Below the pieces are notes generated by a model. The model ran no database searches. It saw nothing but the letters and a program-made list of their open reading frames with translations, and was not told the DNA's origin. Position numbers and translations under genes: made by a program. From positions 248,001 through 312,000 of the forward strand of contig NZ_AUMT01000002.1 in NCBI RefSeq assembly GCF_000430825.1: a stretch of DNA of 64,000 bases, in the 5' to 3' direction. The stretch is from Chryseobacterium daeguense DSM 19388 (GTDB lineage: Bacteria > Bacteroidota > Bacteroidia > Flavobacteriales > Weeksellaceae). Positions 17,892-27,224 of the stretch are shown here, one piece after another; the first letter of the stretch is position 1; each line of letters starts with the position of its first letter.

Positions 17892-17916
17892 GCTTCGAGA
17901 ATCCCAGCAAGACATT
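17892..17916 (-). repeat. Partial copy of the 10173-10267 repeat
   Basis: This 25-base stretch shares GCTTCGA and CAGCAAGACATT with the complement of 10238-10262, about 21 matches in 25 positions by eye. It lies between recN and the DUF5687 gene, flanked by a loose inverted repeat (AAATATTATGCAA upstream, TTGCATATTTT downstream). Confidence 0.5.
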
Positions 17917-17990
17917 GCATATTTTAATAATGGTATTTGAAAAGATGTAACATTTTTACTCATATATTTACTAATGTAAAAAAAGTAACT

Positions 17991-19457
17991 ATGTTTTTTA
18001 AATTCCTGAGATTAGAATTCAAAAGTTTTTTCCGGGGCAGTTCTTTAGGGATCAATCTGGCGATGAAGATTCTTCGCTTTATCGGAATCCTTTATTTTAT
18101 GCTTTGTCTGGCAGGAGGCGCGTTTGCAGCGTTTTATCTTATACAAGAAGAGATGCACCAGGATCCTGTAAAAGTTGTTTCAAGGTTTTTAATTGCGGCC
18201 TGGGCTGTTGATTTGATGCTAAAATATTTGTGGCAGGAGTTGCCTACTCAGAATATCAAGCCTTTCCTTACACTAAACATTCCGAAAAAAACACTTGTCA
18301 ATTATATGCTCGGGAAAACATTCCTGTCTGCTCTGAGCTGGTTGAACTCCCTGTTTTTTGTTACTTTTTGCGGAATTGCATTATTCAACGGATATAGTGT
18401 TGTAAGTGTTTTAGGATGGTTTATCGGGGTTTCTCTTTTATTTTATCTGAATAATTTTATCAATATACTTTTTAATGATAAAGAAAATGTTGCCATTGTT
18501 GTAGGATGTATTTTTGCTGCGGTTGGAGGACTTGCTTATTACAATATTGTCCCTGTCTTGTCTTATTCTGAAAGATTTTTCTATAATTTTTTTGAAAGAC
18601 CTTATTTTGCATTGCTCTCAATACTTTTATTTTCTGTTTTGTGGAAGGTTTGCTATCATCACATCAGGAAAATATTTTATCTCGATGAAGGTCTGGAAGC
18701 TAAAAAGACAATCGGGAAAACCGAAAATATTGCTTTCTTAAATAAATACGGCGCCATTGGAACTTTCATTAACAATGATATTAAAATGCTGAGAAGAAAT
18801 AAAGTGACTAAAGGCATTTTATTAGGAAGCCTTTTGTTTCTTTTTTACGGGCTTCTGATGTTTTCTTCTCCCATTTACAAAACACCTGCAATGATGATGT
18901 TTATGGGATTGTTTGTAACGGGCGGATTTCAGTTCATGTTCGGGCAGCGGGTTCCTGCGTTCGACAGCTCTTACTATCCTTTAATGATGACACTCAATGT
19001 TCCGTACAAAGAATATTTAAAGGCAAAATGGTGGCTGATGAATATTGTTACCGGAATTTCTATTATCCTGGCGATCTGCTATGCTTATTTCGGGTGGGAA
19101 ATGTATGTTACTTTTTTTGCGGCGGGAATTTATAATATTGGAGTTAATTCTCAGTTTACACTTTGGTCAGGCGCCTTTAACAAAACCCAGATTGATTTGA
19201 ATGCAAAAGAAAAAAGATTCGGGCAGAAAAATAGTTTTAATATGAAATCATTGCTGCTGCTGATTCCTAAAATGATTTTACCTATGGCCGTTTTCGGTCT
19301 GATGCAGTATTTCTTTGGGATAACGGCGGGAGTTATCAGTATTGCGATCCTAGGGTTAATAGGATTTTTATTAAGGGAAAAAATCTTCGATATCATCGTA
19401 AAGCACTATAAAGTAGAAAAATACAGCACATTAGAAGCCTTCAAAAACAAAGATTAA
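17991..19457 (+). CDS. DUF5687 family ABC exporter permease
   Basis: The 488-residue integral membrane protein has about 10-12 hydrophobic segments and matches the DUF5687 family of Bacteroidota (FFKFLRLEFKSFFRG at the start; INNDIKMLRRNKVTKG in the middle; AFDSSYYPLMMTLNVPYKEYL). An in-frame upstream ATG at 17937 would add 18 residues, but the conserved product begins MFFKFLRLE at 17991, so I chose that. It stops one base before the ABC ATPase starts. Together they look like an ABC-2-type exporter; the substrate is unknown. Confidence 0.8.
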   Translation: MFFKFLRLEFKSFFRGSSLGINLAMKILRFIGILYFMLCLAGGAFAAFYLIQEEMHQDPVKVVSRFLIAAWAVDLMLKYLWQELPTQNIKPFLTLNIPKKTLVNYMLGKTFLSALSWLNSLFFVTFCGIALFNGYSVVSVLGWFIGVSLLFYLNNFINILFNDKENVAIVVGCIFAAVGGLAYYNIVPVLSYSERFFYNFFERPYFALLSILLFSVLWKVCYHHIRKIFYLDEGLEAKKTIGKTENIAFLNKYGAIGTFINNDIKMLRRNKVTKGILLGSLLFLFYGLLMFSSPIYKTPAMMMFMGLFVTGGFQFMFGQRVPAFDSSYYPLMMTLNVPYKEYLKAKWWLMNIVTGISIILAICYAYFGWEMYVTFFAAGIYNIGVNSQFTLWSGAFNKTQIDLNAKEKRFGQKNSFNMKSLLLLIPKMILPMAVFGLMQYFFGITAGVISIAILGLIGFLLREKIFDIIVKHYKVEKYSTLEAFKNKD

Positions 19458-19458
19458 T

Positions 19459-20196
19459 ATGATTACGATTAATAATTTATCAAAAACTTACGGTAAAGCA
19501 ACCGTTTTGAATATAGAAAGCCTTGAAATCCCAAACGGTGAAACTTTCGGGCTGGTAGGAAATAACGGAGCGGGAAAAACTACGCTTTTCAGTTTAATGC
19601 TGGACCTGATTCAGCCTACCACCGGTTTTGTAAGCATAGACGGGATCAAAGTAAATGAATCTGAGGCATGGAAAAATAAAGTTTCGGCATTTGTAGATGA
19701 TTCTTTTTTGATCGGATACCTTACACCGGAAGAATATTTTTATTTTATCGGTGAATTAAGAGGGCAGAACAAAGCTTCCGTAGATGAATTTCTGAAGCAG
19801 TTTCATGATTTATTTAATGGTGAAATTTTAAATTCAGGTAAATACGTCCGGGATCTTTCCAAGGGAAACCAGAAAAAAGTAGGAATTGTAGGAGCCATCA
19901 TTGGAAATCCGGAAATCATTATTCTAGACGAGCCTTTCGCTAATCTTGATCCTTCTACACAGATTAAGCTTAAAAATTTAATCAAAGAATTATCAAAGCA
20001 GGAGGGTGTAACTTTTCTCATCTCCAGCCATGACCTTTCTCATACTACGGAAGTCTGCAACCGAATTGTTGTTGTAAATAAAGGCCTTCTGGTAAAAGAT
20101 ATTCAGACCAATCCTGAAACATTGAAAGATCTGGAGCAGTATTTTGCGGATCAGGTTTCCAAACCGGTGGAAACTATAGATATAACATTAAGCTAA
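19459..20196 (+). CDS. ABC transporter ATP-binding protein
   Basis: The 245-residue ATPase has Walker A GNNGAGKTTLF (residues 34-44), signature RDLSKGNQKKVGIVGAI (LSKGN is a variant of LSGGQ), Walker B EIIILDEPFANLDP and the H-loop SSHDLSHTTE. It pairs with the DUF5687 permease one base upstream and is followed by a terminator, so the two form a closed operon. Confidence 0.9.
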   Translation: MITINNLSKTYGKATVLNIESLEIPNGETFGLVGNNGAGKTTLFSLMLDLIQPTTGFVSIDGIKVNESEAWKNKVSAFVDDSFLIGYLTPEEYFYFIGELRGQNKASVDEFLKQFHDLFNGEILNSGKYVRDLSKGNQKKVGIVGAIIGNPEIIILDEPFANLDPSTQIKLKNLIKELSKQEGVTFLISSHDLSHTTEVCNRIVVVNKGLLVKDIQTNPETLKDLEQYFADQVSKPVETIDITLS

Positions 20197-20222
20197 ACCT
20201 TGAAGGGTTGAAATACGATACA

Positions 20223-20249
20223 AAAAACCTCAGAATTCCTGAGGTTTTT
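20223..20249. terminator. Bidirectional intrinsic terminator
   Basis: AAAAACCTCAG/CTGAGGTTTTT with a 5-base loop. It separates the ABC operon (plus) from fumC (minus) and is nearly symmetric, so it can act on both. Confidence 0.85.
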
Positions 20250-20276
20250 GCGTTCAATTATTCAATAAATAATATT

Positions 20277-21671
20277 TTATTTCAAGCTTCCCACCATATC
20301 TTCAGGCTTCACCCACTCATCAAATTGCTCGGCAGTTAAAAGTCCGAGGTTTACGGCTTCTTCTTTCAAAGTTGTTCCGTTTTTGTGGGCTGTTTTAGCA
20401 ATTTTAGCTGCATTTTCATACCCGATGTGTGTATTCAAAGCGGTTACAAGCATTAAAGATTTGTCAACAAGCTCTTTTATTCTTTCATGATTCGGCTCAA
20501 TTCCTACGGCACAATGATCATTAAATGAAATGCATGCGTCCGCAATCAACTGAGCAGACTGTAAGAAATTGTAAGCCATTACCGGTTTAAAAACATTCAG
20601 TTCATAATTTCCCTGCGTTCCGGCGAAAGAAATCGTAGTATCATTTCCTAAAACCTGTGCACAAACCATTGTCATTGCTTCATTTTGTGTAGGATTTACC
20701 TTTCCGGGCATAATGGAAGAACCCGGCTCGTTTTCCGGAATGTGAATTTCCCCGATTCCCGAACGCGGCCCGGAAGCCAATAGCCTGATATCCTGAGCAA
20801 TTTTATACAAGGAAACCGCCAATTGCTTTAAAGCTCCGTGAGATTCTACAATCGCATCATGAGCTGCTAATGCTTCAAATTTATTCTTTGCTGTTACAAA
20901 AGGAAGGTTTGTAAATTTTGCAATGTATTCCGCAACTTTTACATCATAGCCTTGAGGTGTGTTTAAGCCGGTTCCAACCGCCGTTCCGCCCAAAGCAAGT
21001 TCGGAAAGGTGTGGCAATGTGTTTTTTAAAGCTTTAATTCCATAATTCAACTGGGCAACATATCCCGAAAATTCCTGACCTAAAGTCAAAGGAGTGGCAT
21101 CCATTAAATGCGTTCTACCGATTTTAACGATGTCTTTAAAAACTTCTGATTTTTGAGCTAAAGTATCTCTTAATTTTTCAACCGCAGGAATGGTTGTTTC
21201 CACTACTTTTTTATAAGCCGCGATGTGCATGGCTGTTGGATAAGTGTCGTTGGAAGACTGAGATTTATTCACATCATCATTCGGATGGATTTCGGATTTG
21301 TCGCCCAACGTTCCGCCGTTGTTTACATGAGCTCTGTTGGAAATCACCTCATTTACGTTCATGTTAGACTGTGTTCCCGAACCGGTTTGCCAGATTACCA
21401 ATGGAAATTGATCATTTAATTTTCCTTCAAGGATTTCGTCGCAGACTTTTGCGATCATGTCTCTTTTTTCAGAGGAAAGAATTCCCAAATCGGTGTTGGT
21501 AAATGCTGCAGCTTTTTTTAAGTAAGCAAAAGCTTCGATGATTTCGTGCGGCATAGAACTTTCCGGGCCAATTTTGAAATTGTTTCTCGAACGTTCCGTT
21601 TGTGCACCCCAAAACTTATCCGCAGGAACCTGCACTTCGCCCATGGTGTCTTTTTCTATTCTGTAATTCAT
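20277..21671 (-). CDS. fumC: Class II fumarate hydratase
   Basis: FumC is the oxygen-stable, cofactor-free fumarase that interconverts fumarate and L-malate in the TCA cycle. The 464-residue product has [13 protein letters not shown], the conserved [18 protein letters not shown], the catalytic-region [20 protein letters not shown], and the flexible SS loop [15 protein letters not shown]. The length is normal. It is divergent from a class I fumarase gene, so two unrelated enzymes for the same reaction lie side by side. Confidence 0.96.
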   Translation of the reverse strand: MNYRIEKDTMGEVQVPADKFWGAQTERSRNNFKIGPESSMPHEIIEAFAYLKKAAAFTNTDLGILSSEKRDMIAKVCDEILEGKLNDQFPLVIWQTGSGTQSNMNVNEVISNRAHVNNGGTLGDKSEIHPNDDVNKSQSSNDTYPTAMHIAAYKKVVETTIPAVEKLRDTLAQKSEVFKDIVKIGRTHLMDATPLTLGQEFSGYVAQLNYGIKALKNTLPHLSELALGGTAVGTGLNTPQGYDVKVAEYIAKFTNLPFVTAKNKFEALAAHDAIVESHGALKQLAVSLYKIAQDIRLLASGPRSGIGEIHIPENEPGSSIMPGKVNPTQNEAMTMVCAQVLGNDTTISFAGTQGNYELNVFKPVMAYNFLQSAQLIADACISFNDHCAVGIEPNHERIKELVDKSLMLVTALNTHIGYENAAKIAKTAHKNGTTLKEEAVNLGLLTAEQFDEWVKPEDMVGSLK

Positions 21672-21717
21672 TATTCTGTAATTTTTTAATTTTTATTGAA
21701 GTATATTTTTTATGTCT

Positions 21718-21751
21718 CAAACCTAATGGGTTTTTAAAACCTGTTAGGTTT
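21718..21751. repeat. Short palindromic repeat (AAACCTGTTAGGTTT type)
   Basis: The near-perfect palindrome begins AAACCTAATGGGTTTT and ends AAAACCTGTTAGGTTT. It lies in the fumC/fumA divergent region. A diverged relative, sharing CAAAACCTGTTAGG-type sequence, is at 46144-46171. Confidence 0.55.
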
Positions 21752-21874
21752 CAAAGAATTTAATTTAAAATAAGCATTCTTAAAATTAAGCAAACCTTAA
21801 AAAACTCGCAATTTATAATCATTATAAATATCAATCTAAGTCACTGATTTTACTCATGCTTTTTTCGTAAGCCG

Positions 21875-21882
21875 TATTTTTG
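21875..21882 (+). promoter_or_regulatory. Predicted promoter -7 box for the class I fumarase
   Basis: TATTTTTG followed by CACC fits TAnnTTTG; the start codon is 18 bases downstream, implying a short leader. Confidence 0.55.
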
Positions 21883-21900
21883 CACCATTAAAAAATTGAA

Positions 21901-23508
21901 ATGGAATTTAGATATCAGGATCCGTATCCGATTCAGAAAGATGATACGGTGTACAAGAAGCTTACTTCAGATTATGTAAAAGTAGAAAAGCTGGGTGAAA
22001 GAGAAATCTTAACCATTGATCCGAAAGGTCTTGAGCTGTTGGCTGAAGAAGCAATGGCAGACGTTTCTTTTATGCTTCGTTCTTCACATTTAGAAAGTTT
22101 GAGAAGAATTATTGATGATCCTGAAGCTACAGATAATGACAGATTCGTTGCTTACAACTTATTGCAAAATGCTGCGGTTGCTGCGGAAGGGGCTTTACCT
22201 TCCTGTCAGGACACGGGGACGGCAATTGTAATGGGTAAAAAAGGAGAAAATGTGTACACGGGAGTGGATGATGGTGAATATTTAAGCAGAGGAATTTATA
22301 ACACCTATCAAAAAAGAAATTTAAGATATTCTCAAATCGTTCCGCTTACGATGTTCGATGAAAAAAATTCCGGGTCTAATCTTCCGGCCCAGATTGATAT
22401 TTATACCAAAAAAGGAGATTACTATGAATTTTTGTTCTTAACAAAAGGAGGAGGTTCCGCCAATAAAACCTTCCTTTATCAAAAGACAAAATCTTTATTG
22501 AATGAAAAATCCCTGGAAGAATTCATCAAAGAGAAAATTTCAGATTTGGGAACAGCAGCTTGTCCGCCTTATCATTTGGCTCTGGTTATCGGGGGAACTT
22601 CTGCGGAAGCTAACCTGGCAGCGGTAAAAAAAGCATCAGCAAAATATTATGACAATCTTCCTACGGAGGGAAATGAAGCCGGACAGGCGTTCAGAGACCT
22701 GGAATGGGAAGCAAGAGTTCAGAAAATATGCCAGGAAAGTGCCATTGGAGCACAGTTTGGAGGGAAATATTTAACGCATGACGTTAGAGTGATCAGGCTT
22801 CCTCGCCATGCCGCTTCCTGCCCTGTTGGAATGGGTGTTTCCTGCTCTGCAGACCGAAATATTAAAGGGAAAATTACTAAAGAAGGTATCTTCTTAGAGC
22901 AACTGGAGCAGGATCCAAAGAGATTTTTACCGGATACTCCGCCACACTTAGAAGCTGCCGTTGAAATTGATCTGAATAAGCCAATGCCTGAAATTCTAGC
23001 TGAGCTTTCAAAATATCCTATCAAAACAAGATTAAAACTGAACGGAACGCTGATTGTTGCCAGAGATATTGCCCATGCAAAAATCAAAGAATTGTTAGAC
23101 AGCGGGCAGCCAATGCCTGAATATTTCAAAAATCACCCGATTTATTACGCAGGACCTGCAAAAACTCCTGAAGGAATGGCTTCGGGGAGCTTTGGGCCTA
23201 CTACTGCTGGAAGAATGGACGTGTATGTAGATGAATTCCAAAGCCACGGCGGAAGCATGATCATGCTGGCAAAAGGAAACAGAAGCAAAGACGTTACTAA
23301 TGCCTGCGGAAAGTACGGTGGGTTCTATTTAGGGTCTATCGGGGGGCCGGCTGCTATTTTAGCCAAAGACAATATTTTGTCTGTCGAGGTTGTTGATTTC
23401 CCTGAATTAGGAATGGAAGCGGTGAGAAAGATCGAAGTAAGGGATTTCCCGGCGTTCATCATTACAGATGATAAAGGAAACGATTTCTTCGCAGATCTTG
23501 CACATTAA
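21901..23508 (+). CDS. fumA: Class I (iron-sulfur) fumarate hydratase
   Basis: This is the oxygen-sensitive 4Fe-4S fumarase. The single 535-residue chain contains both alpha-type (N-terminal) and beta-type (C-terminal) domains as in E. coli FumA/FumB. Candidate cluster ligands are the Cys of [30 protein letters not shown] and TNACGKYGG. The beta part holds the conserved [18 protein letters not shown] and [15 protein letters not shown]. It is monocistronic with its own promoter, divergent from fumC. In Bacteroidota the pair could allow fumarase activity under both oxygen stress and iron-replete conditions; that regulation is inferred. Confidence 0.93.
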   Translation: MEFRYQDPYPIQKDDTVYKKLTSDYVKVEKLGEREILTIDPKGLELLAEEAMADVSFMLRSSHLESLRRIIDDPEATDNDRFVAYNLLQNAAVAAEGALPSCQDTGTAIVMGKKGENVYTGVDDGEYLSRGIYNTYQKRNLRYSQIVPLTMFDEKNSGSNLPAQIDIYTKKGDYYEFLFLTKGGGSANKTFLYQKTKSLLNEKSLEEFIKEKISDLGTAACPPYHLALVIGGTSAEANLAAVKKASAKYYDNLPTEGNEAGQAFRDLEWEARVQKICQESAIGAQFGGKYLTHDVRVIRLPRHAASCPVGMGVSCSADRNIKGKITKEGIFLEQLEQDPKRFLPDTPPHLEAAVEIDLNKPMPEILAELSKYPIKTRLKLNGTLIVARDIAHAKIKELLDSGQPMPEYFKNHPIYYAGPAKTPEGMASGSFGPTTAGRMDVYVDEFQSHGGSMIMLAKGNRSKDVTNACGKYGGFYLGSIGGPAAILAKDNILSVEVVDFPELGMEAVRKIEVRDFPAFIITDDKGNDFFADLAH

Positions 23509-23574
23509 TTAATTTAAAATCAAAACAAATTTCAAAATAGGGCACTTATATTTGTTTAAAAAACAAAAAAGTCC

Positions 23575-23582
23575 TACTTTTG
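23575..23582 (+). promoter_or_regulatory. Predicted promoter -7 box for the gene at 23602
   Basis: TACTTTTG followed by CCTAAA fits TAnnTTTG, 19 bases before the start codon; it separates this gene from fumA. Confidence 0.5.
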
Positions 23583-23601
23583 CCTAAAATCTTTAAGAAA
23601 A

Positions 23602-23898
23602 ATGATAACGATTTTATCAGCATTTTGGCCGTTTTACCAGTTCCTTTGGACAATCTTTTTCTTTACTATGTTCTTAGTAGGTTTCTGGTGTATCTTTATG
23701 TTCTTCGGATTGGTAATTCCAATGTGGTTGACAGAAGGTTTGAAAGAATATTTCGGGAAAATAAAACCATTTGATCCTGAAGATATTAGGAGTAAAATGA
23801 TTTATGAGCAGGAAGGTGTAGAAGTTATCTACAACGAGCCTAAAGGGCATGGGCCTTTTATTCATGATCACAGTCACGATAGTCACGGACATCATTAA
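23602..23898 (+). CDS. Small membrane protein with histidine-rich tail
   Basis: The 98-residue product has one long or two short hydrophobic segments (about residues 8-42, FYQFLWTIFFFTMFLVGFWC then IFMFFGLVIPMWL), a middle soluble part (GLKEYFGKIKPFDPEDIRSK) and a His-rich end HDHSHDSHGHH. Seven of the last eleven residues are His or are flanked by Asp/Ser, so metal binding is plausible. I do not recognise the family. An overlapping frame starting at 23580 gives a less convincing protein. It is monocistronic. Confidence 0.55.
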   Translation: MITILSAFWPFYQFLWTIFFFTMFLVGFWCIFMFFGLVIPMWLTEGLKEYFGKIKPFDPEDIRSKMIYEQEGVEVIYNEPKGHGPFIHDHSHDSHGHH

Positions 23899-23992
23899 TT
23901 GATTGTCATTGTTTTCTCACCTGAATTCTGAGAAAGCAATATCAAAGCAAAACAACATATATAAGCCACTTATTTCGGTAGGTGGTTTTTCT

Positions 23993-24859
23993 TTATTCAT
24001 TTCTCAACTTTTCCGGGGACATTCCGAATTTCTTTTTGAAAGCTCTTGTAAAGTTCTGTACATATTCATAGCCGCATTCAATAGCAATCTCCTTGATCAT
24101 CAAATCTTTGTTGATGATCAGCTTCCTGGCTTTTAGCATTCTCAGTTCGGCCATATAATCGCTTACTGTAATATTGTATTGTACTTTGAATTCTCTCCGT
24201 ATTTTATTCTGATTAATACCAATCAGTCTTCCGATATCTTCTACTTTAATGTTTTTATGATAATTTTCGTCCACAAATTTTTTTACCGTGAACGGGATTC
24301 TCGGAGTTTCCTCTAAAGTATTTTTTTCATTAAACTGATCAAAAATCAGAAGTAAGAGCTTGATAATTTTAGCTTCTACGAATAACTTCTGCATCACTCC
24401 TTTTTTTGAATAACTTATGATTTCCCTTAAAATGATGTGCATTTCAACAGTCATAGACGGTGGAGTCTGCTTATGAAGAAAAATGTAATTATTCCTGATC
24501 ATGCATTCCAATATATCAGCATTTTCTTTGTTGGATTCCGGATTGATGAGGTTTGAAATATAATTATAATTCATCTCAATCTGCAGATATTTTAGAAACT
24601 CTTGGCTTTCTGTCCAAAGTTTTGCGGCGCTTTCCTTTGAAGAATAGTGTAAAATATATTGATTTTTTCTGAACAAAAATTTTGCTCCACAATCTTCTGC
24701 TTCCAGATTGATGTTCTGGCTCAGGAAAAAAAGCAGATTAAAGCTGGATTGGCTTTCAATCATCTTTTCTGAAGATTTTCCGGAATTCAAACCCTCATGC
24801 AAAATGATTTTAATGTCATCAGATTTGAACAATAATCCTTTATTAGGTAGGCTCTTCAT
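23993..24859 (-). CDS. AraC-family transcriptional regulator
   Basis: The C-terminal 100 residues form the double helix-turn-helix of AraC/XylS regulators (VEDIGRLIGINQNKIRREFK, then LMIKEIAIECGYEYVQNFTRAFKKKFGMSPEKLRNE). The N-terminal 180 residues have no recognisable sugar-binding cupin motif, like the Bacteroidota AraC-type regulators of unknown ligand. It is divergent from the FISUMP/T9SS gene, 148 bases away, and may control it. The length of 288 residues is normal. Confidence 0.85.
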   Translation of the reverse strand: MKSLPNKGLLFKSDDIKIILHEGLNSGKSSEKMIESQSSFNLLFFLSQNINLEAEDCGAKFLFRKNQYILHYSSKESAAKLWTESQEFLKYLQIEMNYNYISNLINPESNKENADILECMIRNNYIFLHKQTPPSMTVEMHIILREIISYSKKGVMQKLFVEAKIIKLLLLIFDQFNEKNTLEETPRIPFTVKKFVDENYHKNIKVEDIGRLIGINQNKIRREFKVQYNITVSDYMAELRMLKARKLIINKDLMIKEIAIECGYEYVQNFTRAFKKKFGMSPEKLRNE

Positions 24860-24954
24860 TGGAAAATTTTTTCTGGTGGTACAATTTCAAATAAAAGCTG
24901 ATTGTAGGATAACAAAAAGTTGGGAAATGATAACTTGAGGTTAAATATGTCAAC

Positions 24955-24962
24955 TAATTTTG
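24955..24962 (+). promoter_or_regulatory. Predicted promoter for the FISUMP/T9SS gene
   Basis: TAATTTTG fits TAnnTTTG, with TTG at 24935-24937 as a -33 element, 17 bases upstream. A GCGCAAAATT sequence follows. The start codon is 45 bases downstream. Confidence 0.55.
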
Positions 24963-25007
24963 CGCAAAATTAAATATAATTTAGAATAAATAAAAATAAT
25001 ATTAATT

Positions 25008-27077
25008 ATGTTCGGAAAATTACAGATTGCGGTGCGGAAATTAGGAGCGGGTTTTAGCCTGATGCTCATCGCAGGAAATTTGATATATGCCCAGCAATGG
25101 GAAGACGTAGGAGGAGTACAGACGGTTTCCGCAGCCGGAAGCAGCTATAATAATTTAGTCATAAAAAACGGAAAATATTATCTTTCTTATTATGATATTT
25201 CTGTTGCGAAGGGCTCAGTTCAGGTGTTCGACGGTTCTTCATGGTCGTATGTTGGCGGAAGTGCGGGAATTACAACCGGAACAGCGACTTTTAATTCTTT
25301 AAGCCTTGACGGGCAGGGAAATATATACTATACAAACCAGGGAAATGGATTAGAGGTTCGTCAGTTTAACGGTACTTCATGGTCACAATTGGCAAGTCCT
25401 ACAACATCAACGGTTAATTATCAGGCCTCTGCTGTCTCACCTTCAAATATTCCGTTCACTTACTCCACTCATAATTCCGGAACTGTGCAGCGTTACGTGG
25501 GAGGAGTTTGGGAGCAGGTGGGAAATACAGGATTTTCAAATGGAGCCTCCTTCGCCGAAATGGTTATCGGGACAAACAATAAAGTTTATACCTGCAATAT
25601 TTCAGGCGGAGTAAGGGTGCATGAGAATAGTGTAACGGCAACCGGGGCAGAGAGCTGGATTTTAGCGGGTGGAAACATTGTGGATGCATCATCTTCCGGG
25701 GAACAGTATAATGCAGATATTGCTATTGATGGAAATAACAATCTCTTTGTTGCTTATGTTTCAAATTCAGCGAACGGGCAGAAATTAAATGTAAAAAAAT
25801 TTGACGGCACCAGCTGGGCTCAATTAGGAAACGCCAATTTTTCTTCAGGAAAAATTCAGCATGTAGCGATTGCCGTCACTTCTGGAGGAATACCTTATGT
25901 AGTTGCCAGCCGTTGGGAAAATGATGATTTTTTAAGAAATACCGTTTACAAATTAGATGCTGTTACCCAAACATGGGGCGTATTTGGAGGAAACTTTATA
26001 TCTGACGGCCAGGCGACTTTCAATGATCTGGCGGTTGATAGCGTGAATAATTATCTTGTTGCGGCCTATTCTCAGGACGGGACCAAAGTAAAAAGAATTT
26101 CTCTGGCCAATACCAATACTCCGGGATGTAATAATACAGATCCGGGAACCAATACGGGTGATCTTGGATGTGTAACATTCAATTACAGAGGACAGGCTGT
26201 GACCTGTACAACTGTAAGAGGAGCAGACGGAAAAATCTGGCTTCAGCAAAATTTAGGAAGCACAAAAGTTGCGGGCTCATTTGATGATGCTGACTCTTTT
26301 GGAGATCTTTTCCAGTGGGGAAGATGGGATGATGGACATCAGCTGAGAAATTCAGCAACCACAAATGCTCCATCTGTTAATTCACCGGACGGTTTGGCGG
26401 GTATTACACAATTTATCTTAGGTCCAAGCGGAGCTTCCTGGTGGGCTGCCAATGCAACCAGTGATACATGGAAAGCAGATACGGTTGGTGGCATTACATC
26501 AGCAAACGGAGCAGATCCCTGTAAGGCAATCGGGCAGGGTTGGAGACTTCCGACGACCGCAGAATGGGTAACTCTGGTGGGAGTGGAAGGAATCAGCAAT
26601 CCCGCAACGGCATACGCAAGCTATTTAAAATTACCGGCGGGAGGCTACAGAAGCAGTTCCACCGGAAACCTTACTTACGTAGGACAGCGGGGTTATTTCT
26701 GGAGCTCGGATACGGCTAATTCCGGAGGGAAATATCTTTATGTAGGATCCACTATTGTAACGCCTACTTCCGGAGGTCCAAGAGGGCAGGGAGAATCGGT
26801 AAGGTGTACTAAAGATATTACAGGTTTGGGTACTTCTGATATTCATAACGGATTAAAAACAGTGGGTGTTTACCCAAATCCCACCAACGGAATTTTAAAT
26901 ATTAAAACCGATTCGGCTATTGATACAGTAGCTGTAAACAATATTGTAGGCCAAAAGCTCAATGTTCTGTTTTCCGGTAACCAGATTAATATGCAGGGAC
27001 TTCCTAATGGAGTATATATTATAGAATTAAAATTAAAGAACGGACAGATGTTCTCTAAAAAAGTGGTTAAAAATTAA
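25008..27077 (+). CDS. T9SS-exported FISUMP-domain surface protein
   Basis: The 689-residue product has a signal peptide (LGAGFSLMLIAGNLIYAQ, residues 13-30), a repeat-rich N-terminal half with propeller-like units of the type FDGSSWSYVGG, FNGTSWSQLAS, FDGTSWAQLGN, then a Fibrobacter succinogenes major paralogous (FISUMP) domain (about 390-600: CTTVRGADGKIWLQQNLGST, GWRLPTTAEWVTLVG, GYFWSSDTANSGG, SVRCTK), and a C-terminal type A sorting domain (GVYPNPTNGILNIK ... LPNGVYIIELKLKNGQMFSK). It is therefore secreted by T9SS and probably anchored or released at the surface. The ligand is unknown; FISUMP is distantly related to formylglycine-enzyme/C-type-lectin-like folds. Confidence 0.85.
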   Translation: MFGKLQIAVRKLGAGFSLMLIAGNLIYAQQWEDVGGVQTVSAAGSSYNNLVIKNGKYYLSYYDISVAKGSVQVFDGSSWSYVGGSAGITTGTATFNSLSLDGQGNIYYTNQGNGLEVRQFNGTSWSQLASPTTSTVNYQASAVSPSNIPFTYSTHNSGTVQRYVGGVWEQVGNTGFSNGASFAEMVIGTNNKVYTCNISGGVRVHENSVTATGAESWILAGGNIVDASSSGEQYNADIAIDGNNNLFVAYVSNSANGQKLNVKKFDGTSWAQLGNANFSSGKIQHVAIAVTSGGIPYVVASRWENDDFLRNTVYKLDAVTQTWGVFGGNFISDGQATFNDLAVDSVNNYLVAAYSQDGTKVKRISLANTNTPGCNNTDPGTNTGDLGCVTFNYRGQAVTCTTVRGADGKIWLQQNLGSTKVAGSFDDADSFGDLFQWGRWDDGHQLRNSATTNAPSVNSPDGLAGITQFILGPSGASWWAANATSDTWKADTVGGITSANGADPCKAIGQGWRLPTTAEWVTLVGVEGISNPATAYASYLKLPAGGYRSSSTGNLTYVGQRGYFWSSDTANSGGKYLYVGSTIVTPTSGGPRGQGESVRCTKDITGLGTSDIHNGLKTVGVYPNPTNGILNIKTDSAIDTVAVNNIVGQKLNVLFSGNQINMQGLPNGVYIIELKLKNGQMFSKKVVKN

Positions 27078-27158
27078 TTTCCACGTATTTGATTGACTGG
27101 CAAAAGGCTTTGCAAAAAGTCTTTCGTTTTGATAATTAGTTCATTTAAATTACATAGG

Positions 27159-27193
27159 GAATCCGGCGCGGGACAAAGTCCCGCGCCGGATTC
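27159..27193. repeat. GC-rich perfect hairpin, 16-base arms
   Basis: GAATCCGGCGCGGGAC (27159-27174) is followed by a 3-base AAA loop and its exact complement at 27178-27193. The arms are about 75% GC in an AT-rich region. It lies between the stop of the FISUMP gene and the convergent Ohr pseudogene. There is no long T-run, so it may be a terminator-like barrier or a dispersed REP-type element. Confidence 0.8.
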
Positions 27194-27224
27194 TGTTTAG
27201 AAAATACAGGTAAATATGAGAAGA

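Noticed and set aside
17937-17990. Upstream start of the DUF5687 permease
   Set aside because: The extra residues (MKRCNIFTHIF) do not resemble the family's N-terminus; MFFKFLRLE does.
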